Source of the DNA: Aspidapion aeneum
Lineage: Eukaryota > Arthropoda > Insecta > Coleoptera > Brentidae
Direction: 5' to 3'
Length of the DNA stretch: 64,000 bases
Assembly (NCBI GenBank): GCA_963576565.1
Contig: OY755038.1
Coordinates: 64,198,908 to 64,262,907, forward strand
Shown here: one piece after another, positions 9,936-21,089 of the stretch
How the letters are laid out: each line of letters starts with the position of its first letter
Numbering within the stretch: position 1 is the first letter of the stretch
Program-made: the position numbers and the translations under genes
The notes under the pieces: model-generated
The model's input: the letters and a program-made list of their open reading frames with translations, nothing else
Databases searched by the model: none
What the model was told of the DNA's origin: nothing

Positions 9936-10183
9936 TGCCCCATATTTATTAACGTATTTGCTCTTAGCCTACCTTTTACCAAAACACCTATATGATAGAT
10001 ACCGGCGTTTACCGATACTTGTTTCATACAAGGACGCTAAACTGCCCCTGGAAATTGGAACGTGAGTAGCCCGCTTATTAATCTTCTCAGTTCATTATAA
10101 ACAACTAAGATAAAAAATTAGATCTGCTGATGGAATTTGCGGCAATTTGTCTAGCGCAAGTTGCGCTGTTCCCATACTTAAAT

Positions 10184-10339
10184 TAGTGGCGTATTAAGAA
10201 ATAAGTTTTGGACGGGGGGCGAGAACCCATGATGCTGTATTTTATGCTATTTTATGTTTGTATTCATGAAATATGTGGAAAATATTTAAACAAATTTTAT
10301 CCTTGACAGGCATTCGCGCCCCCCTCAAATACGCCACTG
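10184..10339. mobile_element. hAT-type MITE of the CAGTGGCGTA group
   Basis: The ends TAGTGGCGTATT and AATACGCCACTG are inverted. The 8-bp flanks (10176-10183 and 10340-10347) agree at 5 of 8. The interior block 'tgtattttatgctatttta' is the reverse complement of the interior of the better preserved copy at 54628-54805. Subterminal G and C runs are present. Confidence 0.7.
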
Positions 10340-11924
10340 CCTAAACTATTGTTTAAACATTACAGACTTTTTTGGTCAAATTTGCACATAGATTTTTTAC
10401 CGGTATTCGTCGGAAATAGGGTCGAGAAAAATTACCCGAATCAATTTTACGTGAAGCTAACAAATTAAGATCTAAATTAAAGATAACGTATAACATGGCT
10501 CCAGCTCCTCCTAAGAATTTAATAGTTTAAACAAGATGTCTCTGTTTAAAGGTGATTGTATCTTTTTAGTTTTTAATTATTTTTACAACGTCATCGATTA
10601 GGATACTTGAATATTAGGTAGTGAAGATCGATCATTTAAAATGTAGTTAACCTCATAAATATTCACAGTAAAAACAAAAGTACGGTGTACATTAATTTTC
10701 GGCCGATGAACAAGATTCTATGTACAAAATTTTATACAATAAACAAGTTCATTGATTCACTGAATTTTTACATTGAATCAATGTATTTTGTTCATAGACT
10801 GAAAATAAAAACAATGAACAAATTTATTGATATTACGTACCTTTTTCGTTTTTTACTTTGTACCAACTAGTCGCAGTTGGGTACAAATTTAATAGGTATA
10901 CCTATAATGCACGAAATGCTTCAACTTTTAGTTTTGATGCCCAAATTGCACTTACGAAATTATACAGTTTTGTATTTTCATGAATCAGGTTATTGGTAAT
11001 TTTGTACCTGCGACTAGTAGGTACAGGTAGATTTAGCAGTTGGGTGTTTTTTTTATTATTTTTTTTTATTTACAAGTTTTAGGTTTAATTCTTATTCAGC
11101 CTTATAGGAAGCACTATGCATTTACCATTCTTTTAGCGTTACCACGAAAGTACGTGTAGATTTTTTACGGACGCGAACAGTGTTACCTTCCATTTTTTTT
11201 ATTATTTTTTTCTTTTTCTTTTGTTTTTTTTTGTTCGTTTTTTGTTCTTTTTTTCAAAATGGATTTACATTAATAAAGATGATTTGAAATTTTTACTAAG
11301 CACTACTATTAATAATAATATACCACTAAAACTTTAACTAACTATTCAACTATGCCCAAAGATAGGTGAGGGAGGGGGGAACTAGTAAAATGGTGTTGAA
11401 AAAAATTCTTAAGCGTGAGCAGATTTTGTTTTTAGTTATAGCTACAACTATTACTAAGAAAGAGTGCGTGGACGAGTAAACGAGAGGGATAGAGAACTAG
11501 TAAAATGGTGTTGAAAAAAAATCTTACAGCAAGTGCAGAACTAATTTTTGAGGACATTTGCAATGGGTGATCAAAGGAATTTCATTAAAATCGCCTGAAT
11601 GGTATGCCTTAAAGCCTACATCATGTGAATAGATGGCGTCTAAAGCCATGTTTATTCCTATTTAAAATAAACATAGCCTAGAGCACCCACGGGATCAGTA
11701 GCAATTCAACGACACCTTTTTTTCAAATCGGTTCAGCCGTTTAGCATCTAGCGCGACACAAATATACATACATATCCCAAGCGAAAAACATTACTCTTCC
11801 TTTCGCCGTGCTGCAGTAGGGTCAAAAATAACTTTCTTTGATAACTTATTTTGTTTATGTTCTTTGTATTTGCGACAAGGCGCCATTTCTAAAACCCTAT
11901 GATCTGGTTTGACAGGCACATTAG
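10340..11924. other. Gene-free stretch with small duplications
   Basis: No gene is supportable. Visible structure: an inverted pair around 'gtaccaactagtcgcag' (10860-10880) and 'tgcgactagtaggtac' (11009-11025); a T-rich tract at 11190-11255; a direct duplication of 'gaactagtaaaatggtgttg' at about 11378 and 11493; and, near 11725, 'aaatcggttcagccgttt' followed by ATACATACATA, a phrase common at 3' ends of RTE-type insect LINEs. Confidence 0.5.
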
Positions 11925-12095
11925 CATTAGCGTGTCGTGGATAAAAGGGCGGAGGGGGGGGGGACCATTTGTTTTTGCGTTAAATTTAGTTTTTATATTT
12001 TTCTCTCCAAGGACGCCAGGGGCGCCAAGTGCCGAGAGGCGGGGGGGGGGTGGGGAGGCGTTCACCCCCCTGGCCCCCTATACGACACGCCACTG
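11925..12095. mobile_element. hAT-type MITE, 171 bp
   Basis: The left end CATTAGCGTGTCGT and right end ACGACACGCCACTG are inverted. The flanking 8-mers CACATTAG (11917-11924) and CACTTTAG (12096-12103) match at 7 of 8. The interior has long G and C runs. It is the same general group as 890-1102, 10184-10339 and 54628-54805. Confidence 0.75.
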
Positions 12096-12335
12096 CACTT
12101 TAGAGACTTATTGGAAATTCCAAAATAAGGCTAATCAATCAACTACTTCTGGTTAGAAAGAGATCCGTATTACTGGTATCTTTTTCCAACCAGTGGTAGA
12201 CGAATAAGTGGCTGCGACTGTGGAGGAATCCTGGGAAAAGTACTTCGACCCGCACACACTTGAAAGTTACTGCACCAAAATTGTACTTATGCGCTAATTT
12301 GCACTAATGAATATGAACCTAAAACGAACGCGTCT

Positions 12336-12708
12336 ATCATAAAAAAAACTTTTCATGTAAAAAAAGCGAAGAACGCGAATATTGTTATTTCGTAAGAAGA
12401 ATTGAGATAAAAGTAAAGCCAAGTTCTCTAATACCAATATCAAAATAAAAGCTTCTTACCAGTTTTGAAATGTTTTTTTTAAACTTTGCTATTACAGCCA
12501 AACTTCTTTATGTTCAATTTAGCACTGTATCTAAGAGTCATTTGCAGCCATAATAGCTACGTTTAGAAAAACCTTTCCAAACTAGTAAGAACCTTTCATT
12601 TTAAAAATTGTATTAGAGAACTTGGCTTTACTTTTATCTCAATTTTTTTTACGGATTACCATTTTCGCGTACTTGGCTTTTTTACATGAAATGTTTTTGT
12701 TTTGATTT
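12336..12708. mobile_element. Fold-back element A, copy
   Basis: A ~370-bp imperfect palindrome. The left arm reads 'ttttcatgtaaaaaaagcgaag' in outline, and the right arm ends with 'ttggcttttttacatgaaatg'. It is similar throughout to 33978-34348 and to 1-107. Both complete copies are followed by the same ~140-bp tandem repeats. It is non-coding. Confidence 0.7.
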
Positions 12709-12715
12709 CACACAC

Positions 12716-13060
12716 ATTTAAGTTTTAAAGTAGTAAAATATGCGGAATATTGTTCAAAACTTTTGCAATGCCTTTTTAAAAATGTTGGGGTTTTTTCATT
12801 TTTTTCTATAGTTTTATCATAGTTTCTATCAGCCTTCCAAAGCTCAACCCTCTAGCGTTTCTCGAAGTGGGCAATTTTACTTTCACATAACTTTACATTT
12901 ATAGGAGAGGGAAGCAAAATATATATATTTTTTTATTTTTTCCTATAGGTTAGCGTATTTCCTATCAGTCTCCTAGCGCTTCTGGAAGTGGGCAATGTTA
13001 CTTTTACATAACTTTAATACATGTATAGGGGAGGGGAGTATATTAGAAATTTGGGGTTTT
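12716..13060 (+). repeat. Tandem ~140-bp units adjoining fold-back element A
   Basis: Repeated blocks 'acataactttacattta', 'tataggggaggg', 'tatcagtctcc' and 'ggaagtgggcaatgtt' occur two to three times. The same array follows the second fold-back copy at 34380-34880, so element A and this array probably belong to one larger mobile unit. Confidence 0.65.
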
Positions 13061-13734
13061 TTCCAAGGGTTTGGTCATAATTTCTATCAGTCTACCAAAT
13101 TTCAGCTTTCTAGCATGTCTGGAAGTACAACACAATTTTGATGATCTATACATGAGTGAGTGAGTGGCAATTTCGACTTTTTTGGAGTGGTTGTTAACTC
13201 TATCAGAAGATCTATGACTGTGCAAAGTTTAAGTTTCGTAGCTCATTCCGAAATAGAGTTTTAGATAGGTCAAATATAGGCTGAAAGGTTTAAAAAAAGA
13301 TGCAGTAGCGCGAACTTGGCGGGGCACTGCCGTGCCCCAAGATTTGCGCGGCACTGCTGTGCCCCCAGATTTGCGCGAAAAAACAGTTTACGCGCATAAA
13401 AGTACGTTCGTAAAAACTTTTCAACACACATTAGCGTTTTTGCGCACTTGCAAGCAAATATCCCATAATGAACTGAATAGTTATTCACCGCCGGAAAAGC
13501 TTTTAATAAACATTCATTTTCAACCTTAAGTTTTGGAAATTAATAACCACCCCAAAATTTAAATTTATCTCAGTTTCCAAAATATTAGATTGAAGCGTAA
13601 TGTATGGATAGAATATGAATTTTCAAAACTAATTAACTTTAACAAACTATATACCACTACAAGGATATGTAGATATTTAATTAGAGCAATTCAAAAAAAT
13701 TACAGGATCGGCGAAATTCGATAGATTCTCTATA
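13061..13734. other. No recognisable feature
   Basis: The stretch is AT-rich, with a short 'cgcgcaaatcttggggcac'-like inverted duplication of 'gatttgcgcg' near 13340-13378. Nothing supports a gene. Confidence 0.4.
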
Positions 13735-14660
13735 TAGGGTGTTAATAAAGTATATCGCCGAACTTTAGGGGATGATTTTCTAAGTGATTAACAAAAACAA
13801 CTTCAAATAAACATTAAGATACCGGGTGTCAAAGTCTTAATTTTTTGTTTTTGCTTTATAGCTCGTGCAGATTTTGTAAAAAGCCAAAAGTGTGTTTAGC
13901 TACAAGGTATACGTCATCAGACATGCCAAATATCAGGAATTAACCCCCTGTTTTTGCCCCAGAGCTTTTTTGCAGTAAGCCAATGGCAGATTAAAAAATA
14001 TTGCGTGGATTCTTTGTTTTATTCAAAAACTTTTTGATATTTTATAATTTTTTCTACCTCCAACCGTTTTTAAGAAAAAAGACAAAAAATAAAAAATTTT
14101 ATCCTGCAAAATGACATTAAAATTTAAAATAGTCACTACATTACATTATTTTAATTTTATGCGAGTTTTATGTAATTTCTTAATAGCAATCGAAGATAAA
14201 AATTATCTTTTTACTTTTTTTTTTCTTTTTTCGCCAACACGGTTAGATACAAAAACGTGCAAGAAATCAAAAAGTTTCTGAATAAAACAAATAATCCATA
14301 CAATATTTTTCTGAAAAACAAGGAATTCATGTTACATTTTTGAATCTGCCAGTAGCTTTACTGTAAAAAAGTTCTGGGGAAAAAAAGGGGGCATTTCCCC
14401 GGAAAATATCACCCTGTAGTTTTTCCCATTTGACATGCTTAATAATTTATGGCTTGAAGCTTAATAGACGTTCCAGATTTCAGCTAAATATCTCAAAAAC
14501 CGCACGAGCTATAAAGAAAAAACAAGCAAAATATTAAAATTTTAACATCGTGTATCTTGAATGACTTCGGACCCATGGTTATACAAAGTTTTTTTCTTAA
14601 AATCACTTAAGTAATAATCCTAATAATAAGTTTGGCGACATACTTTATTAACACCTTGTA
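13735..14660. mobile_element. Fold-back MITE B, complete copy (~0.93 kb)
   Basis: The two halves are imperfect reverse complements over most of their length. The ends read 'tagggtgttaataaagta' and, inverted, 'ctttattaacaccttgta'. Inside, 'gctcgtgcag' and 'ctgcacgagc'-type blocks pair, as do 'aaccgtttttaag' blocks. TATA sequence flanks the ends, compatible with TA target sites. Related sequences are at 59476-59540 and 60764-62066. It is non-coding. Confidence 0.7.
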
Positions 14661-16070
14661 TATTAATGCATCAAGCCATTTTCGAACTTGTAATTTTTTT
14701 TGTTCGTTTTCTCCAGTTTACGTCTTCTTCTTAATCATTCTGGCGCATTTAATTATGTTTATAGCGGCTCTAAACAATTCTGCAGAAGTTTTTCCGGTCC
14801 ATTGACGCCTGTCGTTGTTTTTTTAATTGTTCAGAGAGACAAGACAATGTTGTTTTATTTAAGCATTTGCTTGCCTTTGTCGTTAAGGTAAAAAGGTTTT
14901 TGTAATATTATTGGCTCAACATTTTATTACAATTATACTTAAGACTAGAATTGTTTTTTTTTGTGTTTATACCAATATGTTTCTAGTCACTTAAAAATAT
15001 TCGAACAATTTTAAATCCTATAAGTTGGGGAAAGGGAGGAAATATGGGGTACGGGGGCAAAATGGGGTACTGGAGTAAAACGGTGTACCGCAGTTTTAGG
15101 TAAACTGCGCAAGAATAAACCCTCTTTATATCAGATGTTTTATCCTTATGACTAGTTCAACTATCTGCAATATGATTGGTGCCGGTCGGCTGAGCTTAAG
15201 TTGATTTTTGCTCAACATGTGATGTTGTGTGTTGTTTATTGTAAAAATAGCTTGCGCATTTTGTGACGGTAAATGTTTTACAGACTTCAAATTTTTATTT
15301 TACGTTGAAAAATTAGTGAGTATTATTCATAATTAAACGAGTTTTCCGTAAAATTAGTCTTTTACTGTGTATGATTTTTAAATGAATTTAACTGGTGGTT
15401 TGGGGCAAAATGGTTTCTTTTCGTAGGGGTAAAATGGGGTACCTTGTAATACCTGGGAACGTGTACTTCATTTTGTCCCAAAAAAATTTTAATTTTTTTT
15501 GGTACCTTTACATAAAGTTGAATTTCATGTTGTTTTTGCAAAAAATTGGCGCAAAATTCGTGAACAACGAAGACTAAGTCGTTGTTTTTCTTTATAAATT
15601 TTGTAAATACTAAATGTATTTTTTATTACAACTTTTTATATTTTAAATAAGTATTTTAATATTGGTTAGTATTTTATTAATTAAAACTTCCTAAAACGGA
15701 GTACGTAATATCAAATAATACTAATAAAAAAAATTATACCAACTAGAAAACAAGAACTTTCCATATATTTTGTTGTGCGTAAGTAAGTGTCTCTTTACAG
15801 GTAGGGCCTATTGGAAACTTTCCGGTTTTAACAGGGACCCATAAAGAACCAAGAGACTGGAAGATATTTTTAAGAGGGATCTTTTAGTCAAGTCGGTCAT
15901 AACTTACGTCACTAAACACCGGTTTTGTTGTTACTTCTTAAAATGTGTATATTTTGATAAGATCGACATTTCTATCAAAATAATCCAAAATATTCAAAAT
16001 TAACCGCAACTTGAAAAACACACAATAGTAAAGTAAAATTTTGGTTTTCTTTAATATAGTATAAATATAC
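14661..16070. other. No gene; scattered GGGGTAC motifs
   Basis: 'aaatggggtac' recurs at about 15042, 15060 and 15430, with a related 'tttgtcccaa' at 15474, suggesting an old degraded repeat. Short open frames here have no recognisable protein features. Confidence 0.4.
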
Positions 16071-16185
16071 TAGCTGCCATGAGCGCATCCAGAGGAGGGG
16101 GCTCGTGGTTCGACCCCTCCGAAGAAAAAGATAAAATAGCATCAAATATGACATCACGAGACCTCGCCTCCCCCCAGAGATTTCG
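16071..16185. mobile_element. Degraded hAT-type MITE fragment
   Basis: 'aaaatagcatcaaatatgac' followed by 'gagacctcgcctcccccc' parallels the interior of the MITE at 54628-54805 ('aaatagcataaaatacag', 'gaggtctcgcccccccc'). Ends are not clear. Confidence 0.45.
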
Positions 16186-16867
16186 ATTTATTTGTTACAT
16201 ATGAAGTATAATGTGGTATTTTGTCTGCTTTTAAAAATTATTATTTACATGTTGAACATATTTGTGGGGATTTATGCCGGTTTTCTTTTTAAATACGTAC
16301 GATAATCGGGCTAGTAACGAAAATCCCTATTTAAAAGTGTTTGATCAAATATCAAAATCGAGCATAGAAAACTTTCGACTTTCATAAGAACCTAGGAATC
16401 CACATAATTGGGCTTATCATAGGGTGCAGTAAGTATATCACTTCAACTCGGATCTGACTAATTTGAGGGCAAAGAACAGTTCTAAAAATATTTTTGTTTC
16501 AGCCCAGGCCAATTGCATTAGGTGTCGCAGAATAAATCAAACCGCTGATCTTGCGTATTCATTTTATCACTTTTAAGAAAAATACCTTGCGGACAATTTA
16601 CGCAAATTTACATTTTTGGTATTTAAAGAATCAGCTTTCATAACCGGTATATTAAAATGGATAACAAGTGGATCTATTAAATTGTCTATGATTTTATTGT
16701 TGCTTTAAAACCAGCAGCGGTATCTATGCTGTTTGACAAACTTAATTTTTAGTTTGCCGTATCGTGGGAATCTATAGTTTAGTTTGGTTTACGTTTTTCC
16801 GCATCTTGTGGGTAGGTATAATCACGCAAATTGTCAAGTTTCAGTATCCTTAAACTTAACCTTACTA
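16186..16867. other. No recognisable feature
   Basis: I see no gene, RNA or repeat partner in this stretch. Confidence 0.4.
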
Positions 16868-16990
16868 CTTAAGAAAATTCTCGTGAAAGGTAAATTTTTT
16901 CGTGCCTCTCGTTTTTCTAGAAAGAGGTGGTAATGCTAAGTTGAGTCCCAATTTAGCACTACTAGCACTCTAGAAAAACTCTGCCAATCT
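16868..16990 (+). repeat. TGCTAAGTT repeat, unit flanking element H
   Basis: A unit with 'attctcgt', 'cgtgcctctcgtttttct', 'ggtaatgctaagttgag' and the partial complement 'aatttagcactac'. Similar units lie at 17650-17935, on the other side of element H copy 2, and near 20520. Copy 2 therefore sits inside an array of these units. Confidence 0.6.
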
Positions 16991-17001
16991 ATGGGCACCT
17001 A

Positions 17002-17596
17002 AGCTCACACTAGGTACTATAGTTATAGTGTACGTGTGAGCTAATATAACTAAAAACTGAAATATATTTTATTGAAATCCAGACTCAATTACCTTTCGTT
17101 TGATACCACACAAGCCATGTTTTGACTTAAACTTTAATTTTTCAAATCTACCTCCACCTTTTTTTTTAAACTAAAATGTATTTTGTTTAACTCCAGACTC
17201 AATTACCTTTCGTTTGATATCACACACGCCATATTTCCACATAACCACTAATTTTTTTAATTTACCCCCACCCTTTTTTTAAAGTAAAATGTATTTTATT
17301 TAACTCCAGATGCAATTACCTTTCGTTTGATATCACACACGCCATATTTTTACATAAACTCTAATTTTTGAAATATACCCCCACCCTTTAATTTGGCTTG
17401 TGTTTGGTGGATTTTGTTCATTTTTAAATGGGACCATCTCGACCCAAAACCCAGCGTAGGTACCAAATTTCATTAAAATCGGGCGCTGAAACGCAAAGAT
17501 ATATAAAAAATTTTGAAATCGGAGCACCTTTTTTTGTCTCGAAAAAATTAGGATCACTATAGCTCACACTACTATAGTATAGTAGTAGTGTGAGCT
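17002..17596 (-). mobile_element. Hairpin-bounded element H, copy 2 (inverted)
   Basis: This is the reverse-complement counterpart of 8502-9218. Terminal palindromes lie at 17002-17042 and 17561-17596, both AGCTCACAC...GTGTGAGCT. It has a comparable array of ~118-bp units, but the (TCTG)n tract is missing, with a deletion at the homologous place. Homology continues outside the left hairpin ('ccaatctatgggcaccta'), matching the right flank of copy 1. The hairpin stem is therefore not necessarily the true end. Confidence 0.75.
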
Positions 17597-17649
17597 AAAA
17601 ATTAAAATCTTAAAAAACAAAAATTATGAGACGCCACTCATTTTTAGGA

Positions 17650-17935
17650 ATAGGAATGGTAATGTTGGTAATGCTAAGTTCTCAACTTAGCACTACCACG
17701 CCAGAAAAAATTAAAAATTCAAAAATTTATCTATAGAATAATTCTCGTAAATTTGTCATGGAAACAAAAATTTTGTCGCGCCTCCTTTTTCCTGAAAGGG
17801 TATGGTAATGCTAAGTTAAGTCTCAACTTATCGTTACCGCCTCAGAATTGCAAATTCAAAATATATGCATTAATTGTCGTAAATTTGTCATAATTTTGTC
17901 GTGAAAGAAAAAAAAATCGCATCACCCGTTTTTCG
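17650..17935 (+). repeat. Two TGCTAAGTT repeat units
   Basis: Two ~145-bp units, each with 'ggtaatgctaagtt', a nearby complement 'aacttagcactacc' or a variant of it, and 'aattctcgtaaatttgtcat'. Each can form a short hairpin. They are related to 16868-16990. Confidence 0.65.
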
Positions 17936-18627
17936 CAAAACAGGCTATAAATAATTTCAGATTTCCGATGATCTTTAAGTTATTTTACAAAACATGCGAT
18001 GATGTCTGTGATTATGTTTAACCTTCTTGCGCAATTGTAAATTTTCTGTGAAGAAATCATTACTTTACGTGCCGCTTTTACCATTCAATATTGTTAATAT
18101 AAATATTTGTTACTCTTGTTTTAAACTATCAAACTAATGCCATGATTTTGTGTTGTTTAAGAATTTACGAAAAAAAGGGAACTTCTCGAGTAATATTATG
18201 CTTTTTCTTTAGCGCCTTTGCCACCAAGGCACTATGCTACAGAGAACCGGATAATTCCGATTAGTTAGAACCCCAACTAAGCCCGTCAATAGAGACTTAT
18301 TGGAATAAAACCTGACTTTATTTTAGAGTCGACTTTATTTTGACACATTTACACAGAAAACTAACAGCTGACCTCTAAAAATTGACATACCAAAGCCAAA
18401 ATTAATAATAAAGACGCTCATTTAATAAATACCGACACTAATAAATCCGGTTTTTAAATACACAAATGCCGAATTTTGAAAGGAACCAGCTGCTTTTTAT
18501 ATGCAAATCTGTCACAATACGGTCGATTTTAAAATAAGGTCAGGTTTTATTCCAATAAGTGTCTATTATGGGTAGGTTTGATTATGAGTGGTGCGACTGT
18601 CGCCCCTCCACTGCGACTCAAGTGGTT
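17936..18627. other. No recognisable feature
   Basis: AT-rich, with a pair of 'taataagaa'-like and 'gtcgacttt' words, but I cannot define an element or a gene here. Confidence 0.4.
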
Positions 18628-18658
18628 TGGTTCGGTTCGGTTCGGTTCGGTTCGGTTC
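18628..18658. repeat. (GGTTC)n microsatellite
   Basis: About six GGTTC units directly beside the large fold-back element. A shorter run also occurs inside it at about 19528. Confidence 0.9.
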
Positions 18659-18673
18659 TATTATGAGTAGTAG

Positions 18674-20160
18674 TATTACCATTGGCAATTGTTTGAACAT
18701 TTTTAATTAGCCTGACTTCATATAATATATTTGTTTATTTGTTTGGTTATAACTTTTTTCAAACTTTTCTAACTAGGTATTTGGTGGTTAGCATACAATT
18801 CAACATTTTTTTCATTAAAAAAATAAAGAATATTATGATTTCTAATTTAAACTTTTAAAAAATCAAAATGGCGGTTCCAAAATGGTGGATTTTCCAATTT
18901 ATGAATCGATTTGCATCAAACTCGAAACTTTGAGATCTTTCAGGGCGCTGATTATTATTTTCAACTTAAATTTTTTCAAAATCAAAATGGCGATCTTTTC
19001 CATTTATGAACCAATATGCACCAAATTCAGAACTTTGGAATGCTTCAGGTTGCTGATTATAATTTCTAGCTTAAACTTAAAAAAACAAAATGGCGGTTCC
19101 ACAATGGCGCACTTTCTTATTTATAAATCGATTTGCGTCAAGCTTACTTGACACATCGCCGCGATTAAGGTAACACAATACAATTTTTTACTCAAATTTA
19201 ATAACCTAAAAATGGCGGATTCAAAATGGCGGATTTTCCCATTTATGAACCAATATGCATCAAATTTAGAACCTTCAGATCTTTCAGATCGATGATAATG
19301 ATTTTTAACTTAAACTTTAAAAAAAATCAAAATGGCGATTCCAAAATGGCGGATTTTCCCACTTATGAACCAATTTGCATCAAATTCGAAGCTTTGGGGG
19401 TTTAAGGTCGCTGATTATTATTATTATAAACACCCACAGTTCCGAGTTTTAATAATAAGCGACCTGAAAGATCTCAAATTTCCGAGTTTGATGCAAATCG
19501 GTTCATAAATGGGAAAATCCGCCATTTTGGTTCGGTTCGGTTCGCCGCCATTTTTACTTTTTTAAAGTTTAAGTTAGAAATCATAATCCGCGACCTGAAA
19601 GATCTCAAAGTTCCGAATTTGATGCATATTGGTTTATAAATGGGAAAATCCGCCATTTTCAGGTTTTTAAATTTGAGACAAAAATTGTATGGAGTTACCT
19701 TAAGCGCCGCGATGTCTCAGGTTTAAGGCAAATCGGTTTATAAATAAGAAAGTGAGCCATTTTGGAACCGCCATTTTGATGTTTTTAAAGTTTAACTTAG
19801 AAATAATAATAAGCGACCTGAAAGATCTCAAAGTTCTGAGTTTGATGCAAATCGGTTCATAAATGGAAAAATCCGCCATTTTGCAACCGCCATTTTAATT
19901 TTTATAAATTTAGGGTAAAAATAATAATCAGCCACATGAAAGATCCGAGTTTGATTCAAATCGGTTCATAAATGGGAAAATCCGACATTTTGCATCCACC
20001 ACTTTATATATTTTTTTAATAAAAACTATGAATTGTATTCCAACAACCTACCAAATAACTAGTTGGAAAGTTTGAAAAAAGTTATAACCAAACTAATAAA
20101 CAAATATATTATATGAAGTCAAGCTAAATCAAAATGTTTAAACAATCGCCAATGGTAATA
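18674..20160. mobile_element. Large fold-back element C with ~121-bp subrepeats
   Basis: The outer arms (18674-18800 and ~20030-20160) are reverse complements, sharing TATTACCATTGGC, 'tgacttcatataat' and 'tataactttttt'. Inside, five direct units at ~121-bp spacing (AAATGGCGG words near 18867, 18988, 19089, 19210, 19331) are followed by four to five units in the opposite orientation up to ~20000. The centre is near 19425. Each unit includes 'catttatgaaccaat', 'tgcatcaaa' and 'gatctttcag'. No target duplication could be seen and there is no coding capacity. The architecture resembles Drosophila FB-type elements. Confidence 0.8.
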
Positions 20161-20871
20161 TCATAAAATAAAAAATCTTGCGGCGAATTGTCCCTGCGGC
20201 GAATCGGCCGCGATGAATTGTCCCATCTCTCGTCATTATATACATTTGAGGTTAAGAAAAGTCCAAAAGTTTTGAAATTTGACAAGATTATAGGGTTGAT
20301 GGTCCCTTTTATTTTAGTAAGTTTGCGACGTCGAGTAATGTCCACTCGCCCAGCAATCTTGGAGAAATGGCGCCCAAACTCACTTTCCCAAAATATCTTG
20401 GTTTTTGTACATTGTATGAAAAAAAGTTTAATACAAAAATTTCACATAAAAATGTTAATATATGTTTTTTTTTTCAACCTAATAGTTTTCGAGTTATGAT
20501 TACATTTTTTCTGGGGTGGTATTAACTTAGCATTACCACACCTTCTCAGGACACGGTGGCACGACAAAATGTTTGTTTTCAAGACGGGTCGCAGATAGGG
20601 AGTTATTCTCGCGGACCTAATTGGGTAAAAATTACATTATACATTAATCGTGTGATCTTAGGTGCCCAAAAATTAGCAGAGTATTTTTCTGTCTGTCTAT
20701 CTATCAAATCTTGCAATTCAGTTTTGACACACTTTCGGTGAACCGATTTTTGATAAGTGACAATACAATTTTATGAGCAAAAATCAAAGGTTGGGTTCGA
20801 AGATGAGGGAAGGGGGTAAATTCCGAACTTTGTAATGAAAAGAGATACAAACATGCGGTTTTAAGATTTAT
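20161..20871. other. Spacer between two giant fold-back elements; no gene
   Basis: Contains 'ggcgaattgtccctgcggcg' and related words (20180-20225), a TGCTAAGTT-type fragment near 20525, and 'cttaggtgcccaaaaattag' near 20658, related to the flank of element H. Open frames of up to ~100 codons have no recognisable domains. Confidence 0.45.
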
Positions 20872-21089
20872 GGTTTAATCTGGATTGGTGTGAAACTAGC
20901 AGCCACCTTACAGCAGCCAAAGTGTGAAGTTAGCAGCCACTTACAGCAGCCAAAATGTGAAGTTAGCAGCCACATTTGGCAGCCTAACAAAAAAGTATAT
21001 TTTCAAAAATTATTTCATTGAGAAGCTGCAAAAACGTTGAAAAATCACTTTTTTTATTAAGAAATGGAGAATTTGAGAAATTTGGAAAA

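Noticed and set aside
18628..18658. (GGTTC)n as telomeric repeat
   Set aside because: The run is only about 30 bp, internal, and is not the arthropod TTAGG-type motif.
20188..20499. 103-codon frame between the fold-back elements
   Set aside because: No motif, AT-rich composition, no repeat conservation as protein; the length is not exceptional for 64 kb of AT-rich DNA read in six frames.
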